Notes: a model not told the origin generated them from the letters alone. Counted from the stretch's first letter, positions 37,672 through 46,919 are shown. The stretch: DNA of 64,000 nucleotides from Peribacillus simplex (GCF_001542915.1 NZ_LNNH01000012.1:749396-813395); one strand, 5' to 3'. Program-made: numbers and translations.

Positions 37672-37882
37672 CTATAAAAACGACAGGCCTTAATGCTCTC
37701 GTTTACGTTCCGCCCCACCCGGGGCTATAGGCAACAACGTCTTTCTCGGCTTATGACCCTCATGAAACCTACACTTTAAATATCCTTTTACCCCAAGAAT
37801 AATCCAGGAAAAAAATGCAGATGGGCCAAATAATTATTCCTGTAAATGGAATGCTAAGATTATTATGTAAAGGAGTGATAAA

Positions 37883-38320
37883 GTGGAAAAACAAAACCAA
37901 ACGATTGAGACGCTGAATAAATTTTTACAAGGGATATACATGGGCGTACATAGCTATGAACACTTTATAAAAAAACTGCAACAAACTTCATTGAAAGATT
38001 CATTCATTTCCATTCAGAAAGACCAAAAAAACCATGCAGCCATCATTTCTGAGCGAATTCAACATTTGGGCGGAACACCTGTAACGAGTGAAGGAATGAT
38101 TGGAAAGGTTGAAGGCGCAATCGGAAATTTATTCGAAAGGAACCACACTGATGAGGAAATCATCAAACATGCCATCAAAGGTGAAAATATTTATGGGATT
38201 AGAATGTCCGAGGACCTCGTAAGGGATAAGCTTGATGAAGAAAGTCTTGGCCTGGTCCATAAAATTCTTGATAAAGACCGGGAACACGTGGATTTCCTAA
38301 AGTCTCTTTTACATTCCTAG
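37883..38320 (+). CDS. DUF2383 / ferritin-like four-helix protein
   Basis: A 145-residue helical protein (TLNKFLQGIYMGVHSYEHFI, DRE-HVDFL end). The pattern of E/H residues in helices 1-4 (EHF, KNHAAII, EEIIKHAIKGEN, DREHVDFLKSLL) matches the PA2169/DUF2383 ferritin-like family, of unknown function and perhaps metal binding. AAGGAG precedes the GTG-adjacent start. Single gene. Confidence 0.78.
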   Translation: MEKQNQTIETLNKFLQGIYMGVHSYEHFIKKLQQTSLKDSFISIQKDQKNHAAIISERIQHLGGTPVTSEGMIGKVEGAIGNLFERNHTDEEIIKHAIKGENIYGIRMSEDLVRDKLDEESLGLVHKILDKDREHVDFLKSLLHS

Positions 38321-38476
38321 ATTGATGAAGAGAGCTAATTGCAACTCTCTTCAAGGAGCCTTATTTCATTTTGAGTGTTCATCGGCAGCATATATAACCT
38401 GCCTCTACTATTATGTAAGCTACTGACTCATATCAGTAGCCCCTCACATTTTATCCAAGCATGGATGTTGCGTTTG

Positions 38477-38860
38477 TCAATTTTTATAATTGGCAAACAT
38501 GTCCGTGTTGTCCGGAACATTTTCTAAATAACTGATTTTTCCATCATCATTCAATCGAGCTATATCTTTGCCAGTTTGCGTGAATACCGTTCCCGATGAT
38601 CGTTTGCCACACACCGCCCACGGTGTTTCAAAAAGTTCGGTTCCTTCCACTTTTTTCCAACCTTCAAACATATGTTTAATATCACTATTTTCTTGGAATA
38701 CCATCTTAACGAACAACTTCCAGTTTTCTATTCCCTTTTTTTCATGACCATTTAGGATGAAAACAATATCGTCCGAAAATAATGACACCAATTCTTCCAT
38801 AGCTTTTTCACTTGTTCTTGATTGATCGAATAAATCAAAATATTTCTCTAAATTTTTCAT
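38477..38860 (-). CDS. SnoaL/NTF2-like protein
   Basis: A 127-residue cone-fold protein (helical N-terminus KNLEKYFDLFDQSRTSEKAM, LVSLFSDDIVFILNG, then WKKVEGTELFETPWAV). NTF2-like families include polyketide cyclases, ketosteroid isomerases and binding proteins; function not assigned. The ATG at 38860 is nine bases from GGAG. It follows the Rrf2 gene by 40 bp on the same strand and is probably its cotranscribed partner and target. Confidence 0.75.
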   Translation of the reverse strand: MKNLEKYFDLFDQSRTSEKAMEELVSLFSDDIVFILNGHEKKGIENWKLFVKMVFQENSDIKHMFEGWKKVEGTELFETPWAVCGKRSSGTVFTQTGKDIARLNDDGKISYLENVPDNTDMFANYKN

Positions 38861-38900
38861 TTCCATAATCTCCTCATCACGATGATATAATGCTTAACCT

Positions 38901-39380
38901 CTATAAAACCATTTTTTCATTCACCACTTTTTTTAACATTTGCAAATTTTCCTTAGGACATTTTTTGTTTATTTCTTCAGTCAGAGATGCGATGGTTTCA
39001 CGTTTGAGAATGGTTTTCCACGATGTCTCCGCCTCTTCCATCAAATTTGACAGCAAGCAAATATCCTTCTCCTTCAAATTAAGCATGTCATGAAAAATGC
39101 CACTTGAGGAATATAGGGACTGCTTCCCTTCTACTGCAAGATAAACGTCATATATACGTATATCTTCAGGACGTTTTTTTAATTTAAACCCCCCTTTTAT
39201 ACCGGGAACGGAGGTCAGCAGATCAGCACTGACTAATTTCCTTAATATCTTTTGGTAATAAGTTGCTGATCCCCCTAATTGCTGACTGATCACGTCTCCA
39301 GACAATACAGCTTTTTCCGGGAGAAAATTAAGCAGCAACATGGCATAGACGGATTGCTCGACCCCTGTCTTCATATGCAA
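38901..39380 (-). CDS. Rrf2-family regulator lacking Fe-S cysteines
   Basis: A 159-residue Rrf2 winged-helix protein (GVEQSVYAMLLLNFLP, SATYYQKILRKLVSADLLTS, VPGIKGGFKLKKRPEDI). Only two scattered Cys occur, not the three-cysteine cluster, so it senses something other than through an iron-sulfur centre (CymR/YwgB-like). TTG at 39380, ten bases after GAGGAG, is the probable start; ATG at 39374 is the alternative. A large palindrome lies just upstream. Confidence 0.85.
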   Translation of the reverse strand: MHMKTGVEQSVYAMLLLNFLPEKAVLSGDVISQQLGGSATYYQKILRKLVSADLLTSVPGIKGGFKLKKRPEDIRIYDVYLAVEGKQSLYSSSGIFHDMLNLKEKDICLLSNLMEEAETSWKTILKRETIASLTEEINKKCPKENLQMLKKVVNEKMVL

Positions 39381-39428
39381 TCAACATCAACTCCTCTATG
39401 TTTTTCTAGTATGAAAATTTTGTACTCC

Positions 39429-39463
39429 TGTATAAAGAGGATAAACATTATCCACTTTATACA
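39429..39463 (-). promoter_or_regulatory. 35-bp near-perfect palindromic operator of Rrf2 gene
   Basis: TGTATAAAGAGGATAA, ACA, TTATCCACTTTATACA: 16-bp arms with one mismatch, 49 bp upstream of the Rrf2 start. Probable autoregulatory site. Confidence 0.75.
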
Positions 39464-39757
39464 CATAATACATCATTATTTTAATAAAGTAAATTCGTGC
39501 CCTCTTAACCTATGGCCCATATAAGGCATTGATGTGCATGAAAATAAAATTTCAATGCACAGAACACCTAAAATTGTTAATATCCCTTGAAATCAGTACG
39601 ATAAACTAACGAATGGTTATTTTTTTCGAATGGCAACGGATATGGGAAGCTTAGTATGTAAGCCTTCACATTCCTGTCAAGCAGTATTCCCCTTCTTTTT
39701 GCATGTCAATTGTTTGTCAACGATACAAAACATTCTTATAAAGGCAGGTTTGCAACG
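39464..39757. other. Intergenic leader of chemoreceptor gene
   Basis: About 290 bases with no recognised element apart from the ribosome site AAAGGCAGG before 39758. Confidence 0.4.
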
Positions 39758-40678
39758 ATGTTAAAAATGAAAAATCTCAAAAGTACACAATTGTTGGAAG
39801 AAAGCGCTGTATTAGCCGCCATCGAAAGATCACTTTCCATGATTGAATTCGATAAAGACGGGCACGTACTTTGGGCGAATGAAAATTTTGCTAAAACGAT
39901 GGGATACAGAGTGGATGAAATGCCAGGTCTCCATCATAAAAGATTTTGCACAGAAGACTTTGTAACAAGTATCGCTTATGAGCAATTTTGGAGAAATCTA
40001 CGCAACGGAAAAAGCTTTCAGGAAAAAATAAAACGTATCACGAAATCAGGACAGGAAATATGGTTGGAGGCTACATATACGCCTGTCCTCGATCATATCG
40101 GAAAGGTTTGTGCCGTAGTAAAAATAGCAACGGACATTACAGAAAGAGAAACGAATGCGAGGGATGTGGCATTACGACTGCAGAAAATGTCCGAGGAACT
40201 GCATGAAAAAGCTGAACTTGGCTTCACAAGAAGTCAGGAAGCGTCCGTTGCAACCAGTAAGCTTGTGGCTGGATCAAAAGAGAATATGGAAATCCTCGAA
40301 TCTCTGAAACTCCAAGCCCAATCGATTAGGAGCATTGTAAAGACGATCCGTGAAATAGCTACCCAAACCAATCTCCTTGCATTGAATGCTGCAATAGAAG
40401 CCGCTCGTGCCGGAGAACATGGGAGAGGGTTCAATGTAGTGGCAGGTGAAGTCAGAAAGCTTTCAAACCGGGTTCAAGACTCGATTCAGGAAGTCAATTC
40501 CCATGTAGAAGGCATTACGGCGGAAATAGCTAAAATTAGTAAAGTAACCGCGCAATCAGAAGAGGGTATCATAAATAACCAGACATTCAACGAGCAGGTT
40601 GTCATGGCGTTTAAAGAAGTGGAAAGCGCCTCTACCCAGCTGGATAGGGAGGTTAAATCCTTTAAAGAGATATTCTGA
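39758..40678 (+). CDS. Cytoplasmic PAS-containing methyl-accepting chemotaxis protein
   Basis: A 306-residue soluble receptor. PAS domain at about 20-125 ([51 protein letters not shown]), then a short MCP signalling domain with the hairpin tip [20 protein letters not shown] and [15 protein letters not shown]. No membrane segment. It resembles the soluble B. subtilis YfmS type. PAS could hold heme or flavin for redox or oxygen sensing. The ATG at 39758 follows AAAGGCAGG. Confidence 0.9.
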   Translation: MLKMKNLKSTQLLEESAVLAAIERSLSMIEFDKDGHVLWANENFAKTMGYRVDEMPGLHHKRFCTEDFVTSIAYEQFWRNLRNGKSFQEKIKRITKSGQEIWLEATYTPVLDHIGKVCAVVKIATDITERETNARDVALRLQKMSEELHEKAELGFTRSQEASVATSKLVAGSKENMEILESLKLQAQSIRSIVKTIREIATQTNLLALNAAIEAARAGEHGRGFNVVAGEVRKLSNRVQDSIQEVNSHVEGITAEIAKISKVTAQSEEGIINNQTFNEQVVMAFKEVESASTQLDREVKSFKEIF

Positions 40679-40826
40679 ACCTTTTTGATCGTATCGATAA
40701 TGTAATGTTCAGCTCAATTTGTTTCCGTCCTACTCCTAGTAAGGCTGATACTGGGAGCATCGCTCAAAGCGCTTACTTTCATTTTCTGACCAGAAGATAT
40801 ATATTCAGCTTTAACATAAAACCAAC

Positions 40827-41768
40827 CTAGAGATAATGGAATTTAGTCAATATGAATAGGAATAATGGAATTGAAATCATGGAAATGATTGTCGTGATTA
40901 TCGTTGTAATGGCTCCCAGTTTATCGTTCGCACCATATTTGCCGAACAGGATGGGAGCTAAAGTAAGAGCAGGCATCATCGCTTGGATTAATAAGGTTTC
41001 CGAAAGGAGTCTGTCCATTTCCATCATTTTTATTAGCGCAAATACAACCAGGGGCAAGACAACTAGTTTAATGGCGGCCGGAATGAATATTTTGCTTTTG
41101 GCAGACAGGAATTGCGATTTGGTTATGGACATGATCAACAGCCCAATGTAAAACATCGCTAACGGTGATGCCAGTGCAGCCAATTGGTTTGTTAAGCTGA
41201 CAAAAATATGATGTGGATGATAATTTGCAAAAGCAAAACTCAACCCAAGCACTATCGCCACTGTAGGCATATTGAGCATGGACTTCATAGAGGAAAGCGA
41301 GAAGGATTTGGATTTTTGCAGGATCATCACACCAACTGTCCAAATGACCATATCCATGCCGGCATCGAAAATGGCTGCATACATTGCCCCCTCTGGTCCT
41401 AATAGAGTGGCACATAATGGAATGCCGATAAATCCGGTATTCCCCAAGCCTGATAGCAGGGAAATTTCCCGACGGAATGCGTTTCCAGGGCTGCAAAGGG
41501 TAACCAGCAACCCGCCAATTCCAATTCCAAAAAGGTTGATCGCTAGAGAAAGAATAAAAACGATCAAGATATTCCGTAACATCTCTTGGTTGATATCCAC
41601 TTTGAAAATACTTGATAAGACGATACACGGCATGGCCACATTAACGATAATCATCGAATACGTTTGCTTGTTGTGTTCATTAAGGGGGTTCAGGTACGAG
41701 AGGATCACCCCCACTAAAATCATTAAGCCGATCAAAAGTACCGATTCAAACACAATAGAGTAATCCAC
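40827..41768 (-). CDS. AEC-family (auxin efflux carrier-type) permease
   Basis: A 313-residue membrane carrier with ten hydrophobic segments. FESVLLIGLMILVGVILSYL, NVAMPCIVLSSIF, SGLGNTGFIGIPLCATLLG and the C-terminal QAMMPALTLAPILFGKYGAN are AEC signatures. Bacterial members move malate/malonate or other organic acids (YwkB/MleP). Two palindromes upstream suggest specific control. Confidence 0.88.
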   Translation of the reverse strand: MDYSIVFESVLLIGLMILVGVILSYLNPLNEHNKQTYSMIIVNVAMPCIVLSSIFKVDINQEMLRNILIVFILSLAINLFGIGIGGLLVTLCSPGNAFRREISLLSGLGNTGFIGIPLCATLLGPEGAMYAAIFDAGMDMVIWTVGVMILQKSKSFSLSSMKSMLNMPTVAIVLGLSFAFANYHPHHIFVSLTNQLAALASPLAMFYIGLLIMSITKSQFLSAKSKIFIPAAIKLVVLPLVVFALIKMMEMDRLLSETLLIQAMMPALTLAPILFGKYGANDKLGAITTIITTIISMISIPLFLFILTKFHYL

Positions 41769-41939
41769 TTCTCATCCACATCCTACCTTATGATCAAAAG
41801 CTGCTATAAAGCTTAAAAAAAAACAAACTAACATCTCCATGATCAAGTTTCACCAATGCTGATTACGTAAGTAAACCCTGAATATGAAAAAACTACCTCA
41901 TTACAAGTCACGTATGTTCTGGAGCAAATCATATCATGA

Positions 41940-42025
41940 TGAATGCGCATTCAAAACCAACGGAGCATATTCGCTTTATTTCATAGATTTCCGCTGAATC
42001 TCTAATTTATTGAATGCGTATTCAA
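41940..42025 (-). promoter_or_regulatory. Two copies of the palindrome TGAATGCGYATTCA
   Basis: TGAATGCGCATTCA (41940-41953, perfect) and TTGAATGCGTATTCAA (42010-42025, perfect but for the centre) lie 57 bases apart in the 420-bp region upstream of the AEC gene. The half-site TGAATG is reminiscent of TetR-type regulators such as FadR. No regulator gene is adjacent. Confidence 0.6.
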
Positions 42026-42145
42026 ACTTGTTTTAACTCACATTTCTTCGCTTGTTTCGATATTATACTGCTTTCTAATCGCTATCTTAATAGGCTACAT
42101 AAAATCTGTCAATACTAAATATTCAAAATGTTGATCCTCCTGCCA

Positions 42146-42176
42146 CCAAAAACCGACTCCCTTTTCAGGGAATCGG
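42146..42176 (-). terminator. Terminator of azlCD operon
   Basis: Leftward CCGATTCCCT, GAAA, AGGGAGTCGG (one mismatch) then TTTTTGG. Confidence 0.8.
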
Positions 42177-42188
42177 CTCCAATCAAAG

Positions 42189-42518
42189 TCAAGAAATAAC
42201 CCAACGGAACAACATGAAAAAAGTGACGCCGGAGAGGACCGTTACTAATAAACTACGTGTCTTTATCGCAATTAAAAAAGTCGGAATGGCAGCCAATAGC
42301 TGGACATTATCGGTTATTGAAGAAAACTTCCCATCATGAACCAATACTTCCTGGCTTATCAATGCAGCCATGACCGATATGGGAACATAATTTAACCAAC
42401 GCATCCCCCACTCTGGTAATTCGATACGGCTAAGGACCATTAGTGGAACTACCCTTGGAATGAAAGTAACAATAGCCGCTCCTGCAATGATCAAAAAAAT
42501 ACCCCATCTTATTTCCAT
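42189..42518 (-). CDS. azlD: AzlD-type branched-chain amino acid exporter subunit
   Basis: A 109-residue membrane protein with four hydrophobic segments (IRWGIFLIIAGAAIVTFIPR, MRWLNYVPISVMAALI). It is the small partner of AzlC in an export pump for branched-chain amino acids or analogues. Its ATG at 42518 overlaps the azlC stop by ten bases, which indicates translational coupling. The symbol is by family and gene order. Confidence 0.9.
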   Translation of the reverse strand: MEIRWGIFLIIAGAAIVTFIPRVVPLMVLSRIELPEWGMRWLNYVPISVMAALISQEVLVHDGKFSSITDNVQLLAAIPTFLIAIKTRSLLVTVLSGVTFFMLFRWVIS

Positions 42519-43243
42519 TTTTCCACCACCATCCCTATCGTCGAGGCCAGGATCGTAGCCACAATGATTCCCATACTGCTGGACATGACAAAGGAGCAAC
42601 CCACCGCAATCACAACCGCTATTATGGCCACAGCTATATCCGTTTTGATTTTATTTCTGCCTAATATGGACAAGACGAGAATGCCGATGAACATGGCTGG
42701 CAGGGCAAATTCAAGACCGAATTTTTCCGGATCTGAAATCCATTGGGCGAGAAGAGCCCCTGCGATGTTGGCAAAAAACCAATTTAAGTAGGCGGTAATA
42801 TTGAGGCCATGCATCCAACTTTCATTGATTTGATTTTTTTTCGCCGTTTGGTTAATGGCGACACCGAATGTCTCATCCGTGAGCAGCGACCCTACAAGGA
42901 TGTTCCTCAGTGGTGAGAGATGGCGAAAATACGGGGATAGCGCGGCACTAAGTAAAAGGTGACGCAGGTTGACAAATAATATGGTGATAATGATGGCTGT
43001 GGGAGAGCTGCTTGCCGCGATCATACCCGCCGCAATGAATTGGGCAGAACCAGCATAGAGAATTAAACTCATTAAGGCAATCTCGGCTATGCTTAATCCT
43101 GCTGTCTTTTGAACAACGCCAGCGGCTAACCCAATACTTAAATAGCCAAGCAACGTTGGGACGCAATCTTTCACCCCTCTCATAAAACCATCTTTATCTC
43201 GTGGTGATGCAGCTGTATCCACATGGACATTCTCTAAACTCAC
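42509..43243 (-). CDS. azlC: AzlC-type branched-chain amino acid exporter subunit
   Basis: A 244-residue membrane protein with about seven hydrophobic segments. LLGYLSIGLAAGVVQKTAGL, LYAGSAQFIAAGMI, FVNLRHLLLSAALSPYFRHL and TDETFGV are the AzlC signatures. GGAGG lies upstream of the ATG. Cotranscribed with azlD. A palindrome 140 bp upstream may be an operator. Confidence 0.92.
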   Translation of the reverse strand: MSLENVHVDTAASPRDKDGFMRGVKDCVPTLLGYLSIGLAAGVVQKTAGLSIAEIALMSLILYAGSAQFIAAGMIAASSSPTAIIITILFVNLRHLLLSAALSPYFRHLSPLRNILVGSLLTDETFGVAINQTAKKNQINESWMHGLNITAYLNWFFANIAGALLAQWISDPEKFGLEFALPAMFIGILVLSILGRNKIKTDIAVAIIAVVIAVGCSFVMSSSMGIIVATILASTIGMVVEKWK

Positions 43244-43385
43244 CTTATACCCTCCTTACTCTACATTTTTCTACTCGAAGCTATGTATACATCGACTAAA
43301 ACGGGCCGATACCCAATAACAATAAGGACAGATTTTGTTGTCCAGAGAGCTTCATATTCTTTGGTATACTGCAATTATATTAGTA

Positions 43386-43402
43386 GTTAGTATAATACTA
43401 AC
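43386..43402 (-). promoter_or_regulatory. 17-bp perfect palindrome upstream of azlC
   Basis: GTTAGTATAATACTAAC, centred on one base, contains a TATAAT-like core, so it could overlap a promoter. Resembles MarR/HxlR-type sites in style. Confidence 0.5.
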
Positions 43403-43447
43403 TCAGCAAACATTCAAACCTTTCTGAATACATGCAACTTCAATAAA

Positions 43448-43490
43448 AAAACGCCAGCCTTTCCTATACAAATGGAAAGGCTGGCGTTTT
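43448..43490. terminator. Bidirectional terminator, 17-bp perfect stem
   Basis: AAAACGCCAGCCTTTCC (43448-43464) and exact complement (43474-43490), nine-base loop, A/T tails on both sides. It ends the leftward GNAT gene. Confidence 0.85.
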
Positions 43491-43629
43491 CATAAGATAT
43501 TTTCATGAATACTTAAAAATGCGCCAATAACAAATACGCTATTCCTCTCCATCCTTGTACAGATGGATCAGCGCAAATGTGATTGATGGTTAGGTGACAA
43601 ACCCCTATACACCCGTTCAGCACACCAGA

Positions 43630-44283
43630 CTAGCTTCTTTGCTGTCTTTGAAAAAGATCATTCCGGACTTCAGGCCATTCGTCAGCAACTATCGAATAAT
43701 AAGCAGTGTCCCTTATGCCGCCGTCACTTGCAGGGATATGGGCCCTGCGTACACCTTCAAAAATGGCGCCTAGCCGTTGAATGGCGGTACGCGAACGATC
43801 GTTTCGAGCATCGGTCTTCAGCGTGACCCTAATCGTTTGCCATACGTCAAATGCATGAGCAAGCATCAATAGCTTGCACTCCGTGTTTACACCCGTTCGC
43901 TGGGCAGAGGCTGCATACCAAGTATTGCCTATCTCGGCAACGGTCGGGGGATTGTCATCGGTAGGTATGGTTCCTTTCGATGCGCCTGATGGCGATGCCG
44001 ATGATGGCGGCAACTGGAACACTTCGAGATCAAGAAACCTGGTCGATCCGACGATTCTGTCCGTGTCATTACGGCGAACTACGAATGGCAATACACTCCC
44101 TTCCGAGTGTGACTTTAAGGCACTTTCAATATATCGTTCTGTTTCTTCCCGTCCATTGGGCACCTTGGTATAAATGTAGGTGGACCTATCTTCTGACGCT
44201 GCCGCGCAAAGTTCATGGACGTGATCGACCGTCATCGGCTCCAGGCAGACCAGATGACCGCGTAATGTTACTGGCTTTAACAT
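43630..44283 (-). CDS. GNAT acetyltransferase, atypical base composition
   Basis: A 217-residue acetyltransferase (LRGHLVCLEPMTVDHVHELC, VVRRNDTDRIVGSTRFLDLE, RVTLKTDARNDRSRTAIQRL, GAIFEGVRR). The segment QLPPSSASPSGASKGTIPTD is an insert not typical of bacilli. Codons are clearly richer in G and C than in neighbouring genes (many CG-ending codons), which suggests acquisition by transfer. Substrate unknown. A strong terminator follows. Confidence 0.82.
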   Translation of the reverse strand: MLKPVTLRGHLVCLEPMTVDHVHELCAAASEDRSTYIYTKVPNGREETERYIESALKSHSEGSVLPFVVRRNDTDRIVGSTRFLDLEVFQLPPSSASPSGASKGTIPTDDNPPTVAEIGNTWYAASAQRTGVNTECKLLMLAHAFDVWQTIRVTLKTDARNDRSRTAIQRLGAIFEGVRRAHIPASDGGIRDTAYYSIVADEWPEVRNDLFQRQQRS

Positions 44284-44580
44284 GATAGCACCGCCTTCAT
44301 TTTTTTGTTCATTCTAATCGATTTCCATTCAAATTCGAACCTAAGGGAATACCACGGTTTATCATAAGATAATTTTTCCCGAAATAGCTGGATAAAAAGT
44401 AAATTCCACTTTAGAGGTTGTAATTCCTTCCTTTACTCATCCATTTTATTTTAATTTGATCCCCATCTCCCCTTGCCATCAATGCAAGGCCGAACCTTTG
44501 TAAAAATAAAAACATTTAATGGATTTCATATTTTTTCAAATAGTTAAATTAATGTATGAAATGCTGGTTTTATATTATAA

Positions 44581-44593
44581 GATAATGATTATC
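44581..44593 (+). promoter_or_regulatory. Fur box upstream of yczE-like gene
   Basis: GATAATGATTATC, a perfect 6-1-6 palindrome that matches the core of the Fur site (TGATAATNATTATCA) with one outer base different. It lies 38 bp before the ATG at 44631, so iron-replete repression is expected. The rest of 44284-44630 shows nothing else. Confidence 0.75.
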
Positions 44594-44630
44594 ATATTTT
44601 TTTGGAGATCGAAGGAAAGGGGATATCAAG

Positions 44631-45263
44631 ATGACATGTCTGCGGTACCTTTTTTTATTTTCAGGCTTCATCCTTTTTGGTTTGGGAACCGCGCTAGCTA
44701 TCAAGGTCAGCTATCTCGGCTTGCATCCATGGGATGTTTTGAATGTCGCATTGCATGATAGACATGGATTGACGATAGGAACTTGGGGCATCATGTGCGG
44801 TCTCGTACTCGTTTCCATTTCTTTCGTGGTGGACCGGCGCTATATTAATATTGGCACTTTCTTGAACGCTTTATTGATTGGCCCCATAATCGATTTTTTC
44901 TTGTGGTCGGATATCCTCCCCGAAGCCTCCCATGAATGGACGGATTATATGATCCTGTTAGCTGGTATCGTCATTACTGGTGTTGGAGGAGGTTTATATG
45001 TAGCAGCAGGTATTGGAGCCGGTCCCAGAGATGGATTCATGCTTTCGCTCGCGGATAAGACACGTTTATCAGTCAGCCAGGCACGGGTAGTCGTGGAAAA
45101 CTTAGTGCTTTTGATCGGCTTTCTCTTGGGCGGCCCGGTTTTTGTCATGACGTTTATCTACACGTTTATCCAAAGCCCGGTTTTTCAGCATTCTTTAGTT
45201 TTATTTCGAAAGCTGCTGCAATTGGCCCAACGGAAAAGCAGTAGTTCCGGATTTGTTGCCTGA
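44631..45263 (+). CDS. YczE/YitT-like membrane protein
   Basis: A 210-residue membrane protein with five hydrophobic segments (LFLFSGFILFGLGTALAIKV, LGLHPWDVLNVALHDRHGLT, IGTWGI, GVGGGLYVAAGIGAGPRDGF). The GPRDG and HPWDV motifs mark the YczE family. In B. subtilis yczE lies by sfp and affects surfactin/siderophore-type synthesis; the role is unclear. The AAAGGGG site and Fur box support expression under iron limitation. No siderophore genes are nearby. Confidence 0.85.
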   Translation: MTCLRYLFLFSGFILFGLGTALAIKVSYLGLHPWDVLNVALHDRHGLTIGTWGIMCGLVLVSISFVVDRRYINIGTFLNALLIGPIIDFFLWSDILPEASHEWTDYMILLAGIVITGVGGGLYVAAGIGAGPRDGFMLSLADKTRLSVSQARVVVENLVLLIGFLLGGPVFVMTFIYTFIQSPVFQHSLVLFRKLLQLAQRKSSSSGFVA

Positions 45264-45326
45264 AATTTGGTGCACCTCTGTTTGCCAGTCACTTTTTCCA
45301 TTGGTATTGATAGCTGCCGCTTCACG

Positions 45327-45373
45327 AACATGAAAAAGAGCTGTGATCGGAATCATTGTCTCTTTTTCATGTT
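45327..45373 (+). terminator. Hairpin with 14-bp perfect stem after yczE-like gene
   Basis: AACATGAAAAAGAG (45327-45340) and CTCTTTTTCATGTT (45360-45373), 19-base loop, about 65 bp past the stop. Confidence 0.6.
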
Positions 45374-45505
45374 ATCCAGCTTTACCTATAAGGTAAGGAA
45401 GACTTTTTTCAGTGCGCCACCGAAGGAAGCTTGTTGAATCCTTCAAACATCGCCCCATTCACACTCCCGTCATTCATTTTCTCATGCCTCCCGCTTCGAT
45501 CATTC

Positions 45506-45536
45506 TGAATAAAATCCCATCGAAAAAGCCAGATTA
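45506..45536 (+). promoter_or_regulatory. Weak sigma-G-like promoter
   Basis: TGAATA (45506-45511), 18 bp, CAGATTA (45530-45536), with one mismatch to the forespore -10 CATNNTA, 55 bp before the gerAB-like start. Confidence 0.3.
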
Positions 45537-45590
45537 TTACCATGCATGTAACACGACATAAATAATGAATGATATAAATGAGGGTCATAC

Positions 45591-46700
45591 ATGAACCAAG
45601 CTGGCGTTAATGAAAAGTATAAGGTCTCACCTTTTTATGTATTTTTTTTAGTCCATTCCATGCAAACAGGGATAGGCATACTCAGTTTTCAAAGGGTGTT
45701 GGCGAAGTCGGCGGGAACGGATGGCTGGATCTCGATCCTACTAGCCGGACTTATCGTACATACATTCATTTGGATCATATACAAGATTTTCAGTATTGTC
45801 CCAGGTGATATCATTTCCGCTAGCAATCATGCATTTGGAAAATGGGTTGGGAACTTCTTCAGTCTCTTATTCATCCTTTACTGCTTTTTCCTAGGAATGA
45901 CGATCATTAACAGCTATATAAATGTCATCCATGTCTGGATGTTTTCAGAGGTGCCTTCTTGGGCATTTGCTTTTGTTTTCATGACATTGACTTATTGCAT
46001 CATTAGCGGAGGGTTCCGTACGATAACCGGAATTGCCTTTTTAACGGTCGGAGTGTCCTACTGGCTTATTTTTGTTCCTTTCTATGGCTTAAAATACTCT
46101 GAATTCAGCAACGTCCTCCCTATTTTTGATCATACATTCATGGAAATAATGAATGGGACCAGGAGCACTTCATTATCCATGATTGGCTTTGAGATGCTTC
46201 TGATGTATTATCCGTTCATCAAAAAGGCAGAAACATCACAAAAATTCGCCCATGGAGGAGCCTTGCTTTCAACCTTATTGACCTTATTGATTTACATGGT
46301 TTCGATCGTCTTTTATTCGGAGAAACAGTTGGTCCTTACTCTATGGCCGACACTTACTATCACAAGCATTATTGAATTTCCTTTCATTCAACGGTTTGAA
46401 TACATCATCATTTCTTGGTGGACCATCATCATCATTCCTAACATGGTCATTCCGTTATGGACTGCCAGCAGGGGTATAAAACGGATATTCAACGTCCAGC
46501 AAAAGTATCCGCTATGGGTGATGTTTTTACTTATCCTGCTGGTCAATATTTTTGTTTTTGATATTGATTCTCTTTATATACTTAATAAGATCATCAACCC
46601 TTACTGTGTGTCATTCCTTATCCTATACTTGCCTCTTCTTTACGTTTGGTTGCAAATTAAAAAAACGAAGAAAAATTCCAGTAAAGTGAAAGCTCCCTGA
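45591..46700 (+). CDS. GerAB-family spore germination permease, orphan
   Basis: A 369-residue membrane protein with ten hydrophobic segments (YKVSPFYVFFLVHSMQTGIG, AGTDGWISILLAGLIVHTFI, IIEFPFIQRFEYIIISWWTI). It is the B subunit of the GerA-type nutrient receptor of dormant spores. Receptors normally come as an AA-AB-AC operon; neither an A nor a C gene adjoins. It may work with subunits encoded elsewhere. GAGGGTC before the start. A weak sigma-G-like promoter is upstream. Confidence 0.9.
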   Translation: MNQAGVNEKYKVSPFYVFFLVHSMQTGIGILSFQRVLAKSAGTDGWISILLAGLIVHTFIWIIYKIFSIVPGDIISASNHAFGKWVGNFFSLLFILYCFFLGMTIINSYINVIHVWMFSEVPSWAFAFVFMTLTYCIISGGFRTITGIAFLTVGVSYWLIFVPFYGLKYSEFSNVLPIFDHTFMEIMNGTRSTSLSMIGFEMLLMYYPFIKKAETSQKFAHGGALLSTLLTLLIYMVSIVFYSEKQLVLTLWPTLTITSIIEFPFIQRFEYIIISWWTIIIIPNMVIPLWTASRGIKRIFNVQQKYPLWVMFLLILLVNIFVFDIDSLYILNKIINPYCVSFLILYLPLLYVWLQIKKTKKNSSKVKAP

Positions 46701-46919
46701 CGGAATGCCCGTGATAACGCTTACAACCTCATTCCCTTTTATCGTTAGGGCATGCTGGCATTTGATGTTTCATTGTTCCAGCTCACGGGCATGTCCGCCA
46801 GGAGTTTTTTCAATATCAACCTTTTTTCGCACATTAAGATAAAATCAGCCTGCCTCGAAGCATTTGCCGCCGCAAAAAGGTGATAATTGGGGCTACCAGG
46901 GATTTGGCCGTCCCGATGA

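Noticed and set aside
43244..43447. T-box leader before azlC
   Set aside because: No GGGTGGNACCGCG-type antiterminator sequence; only the palindrome at 43386 was found.
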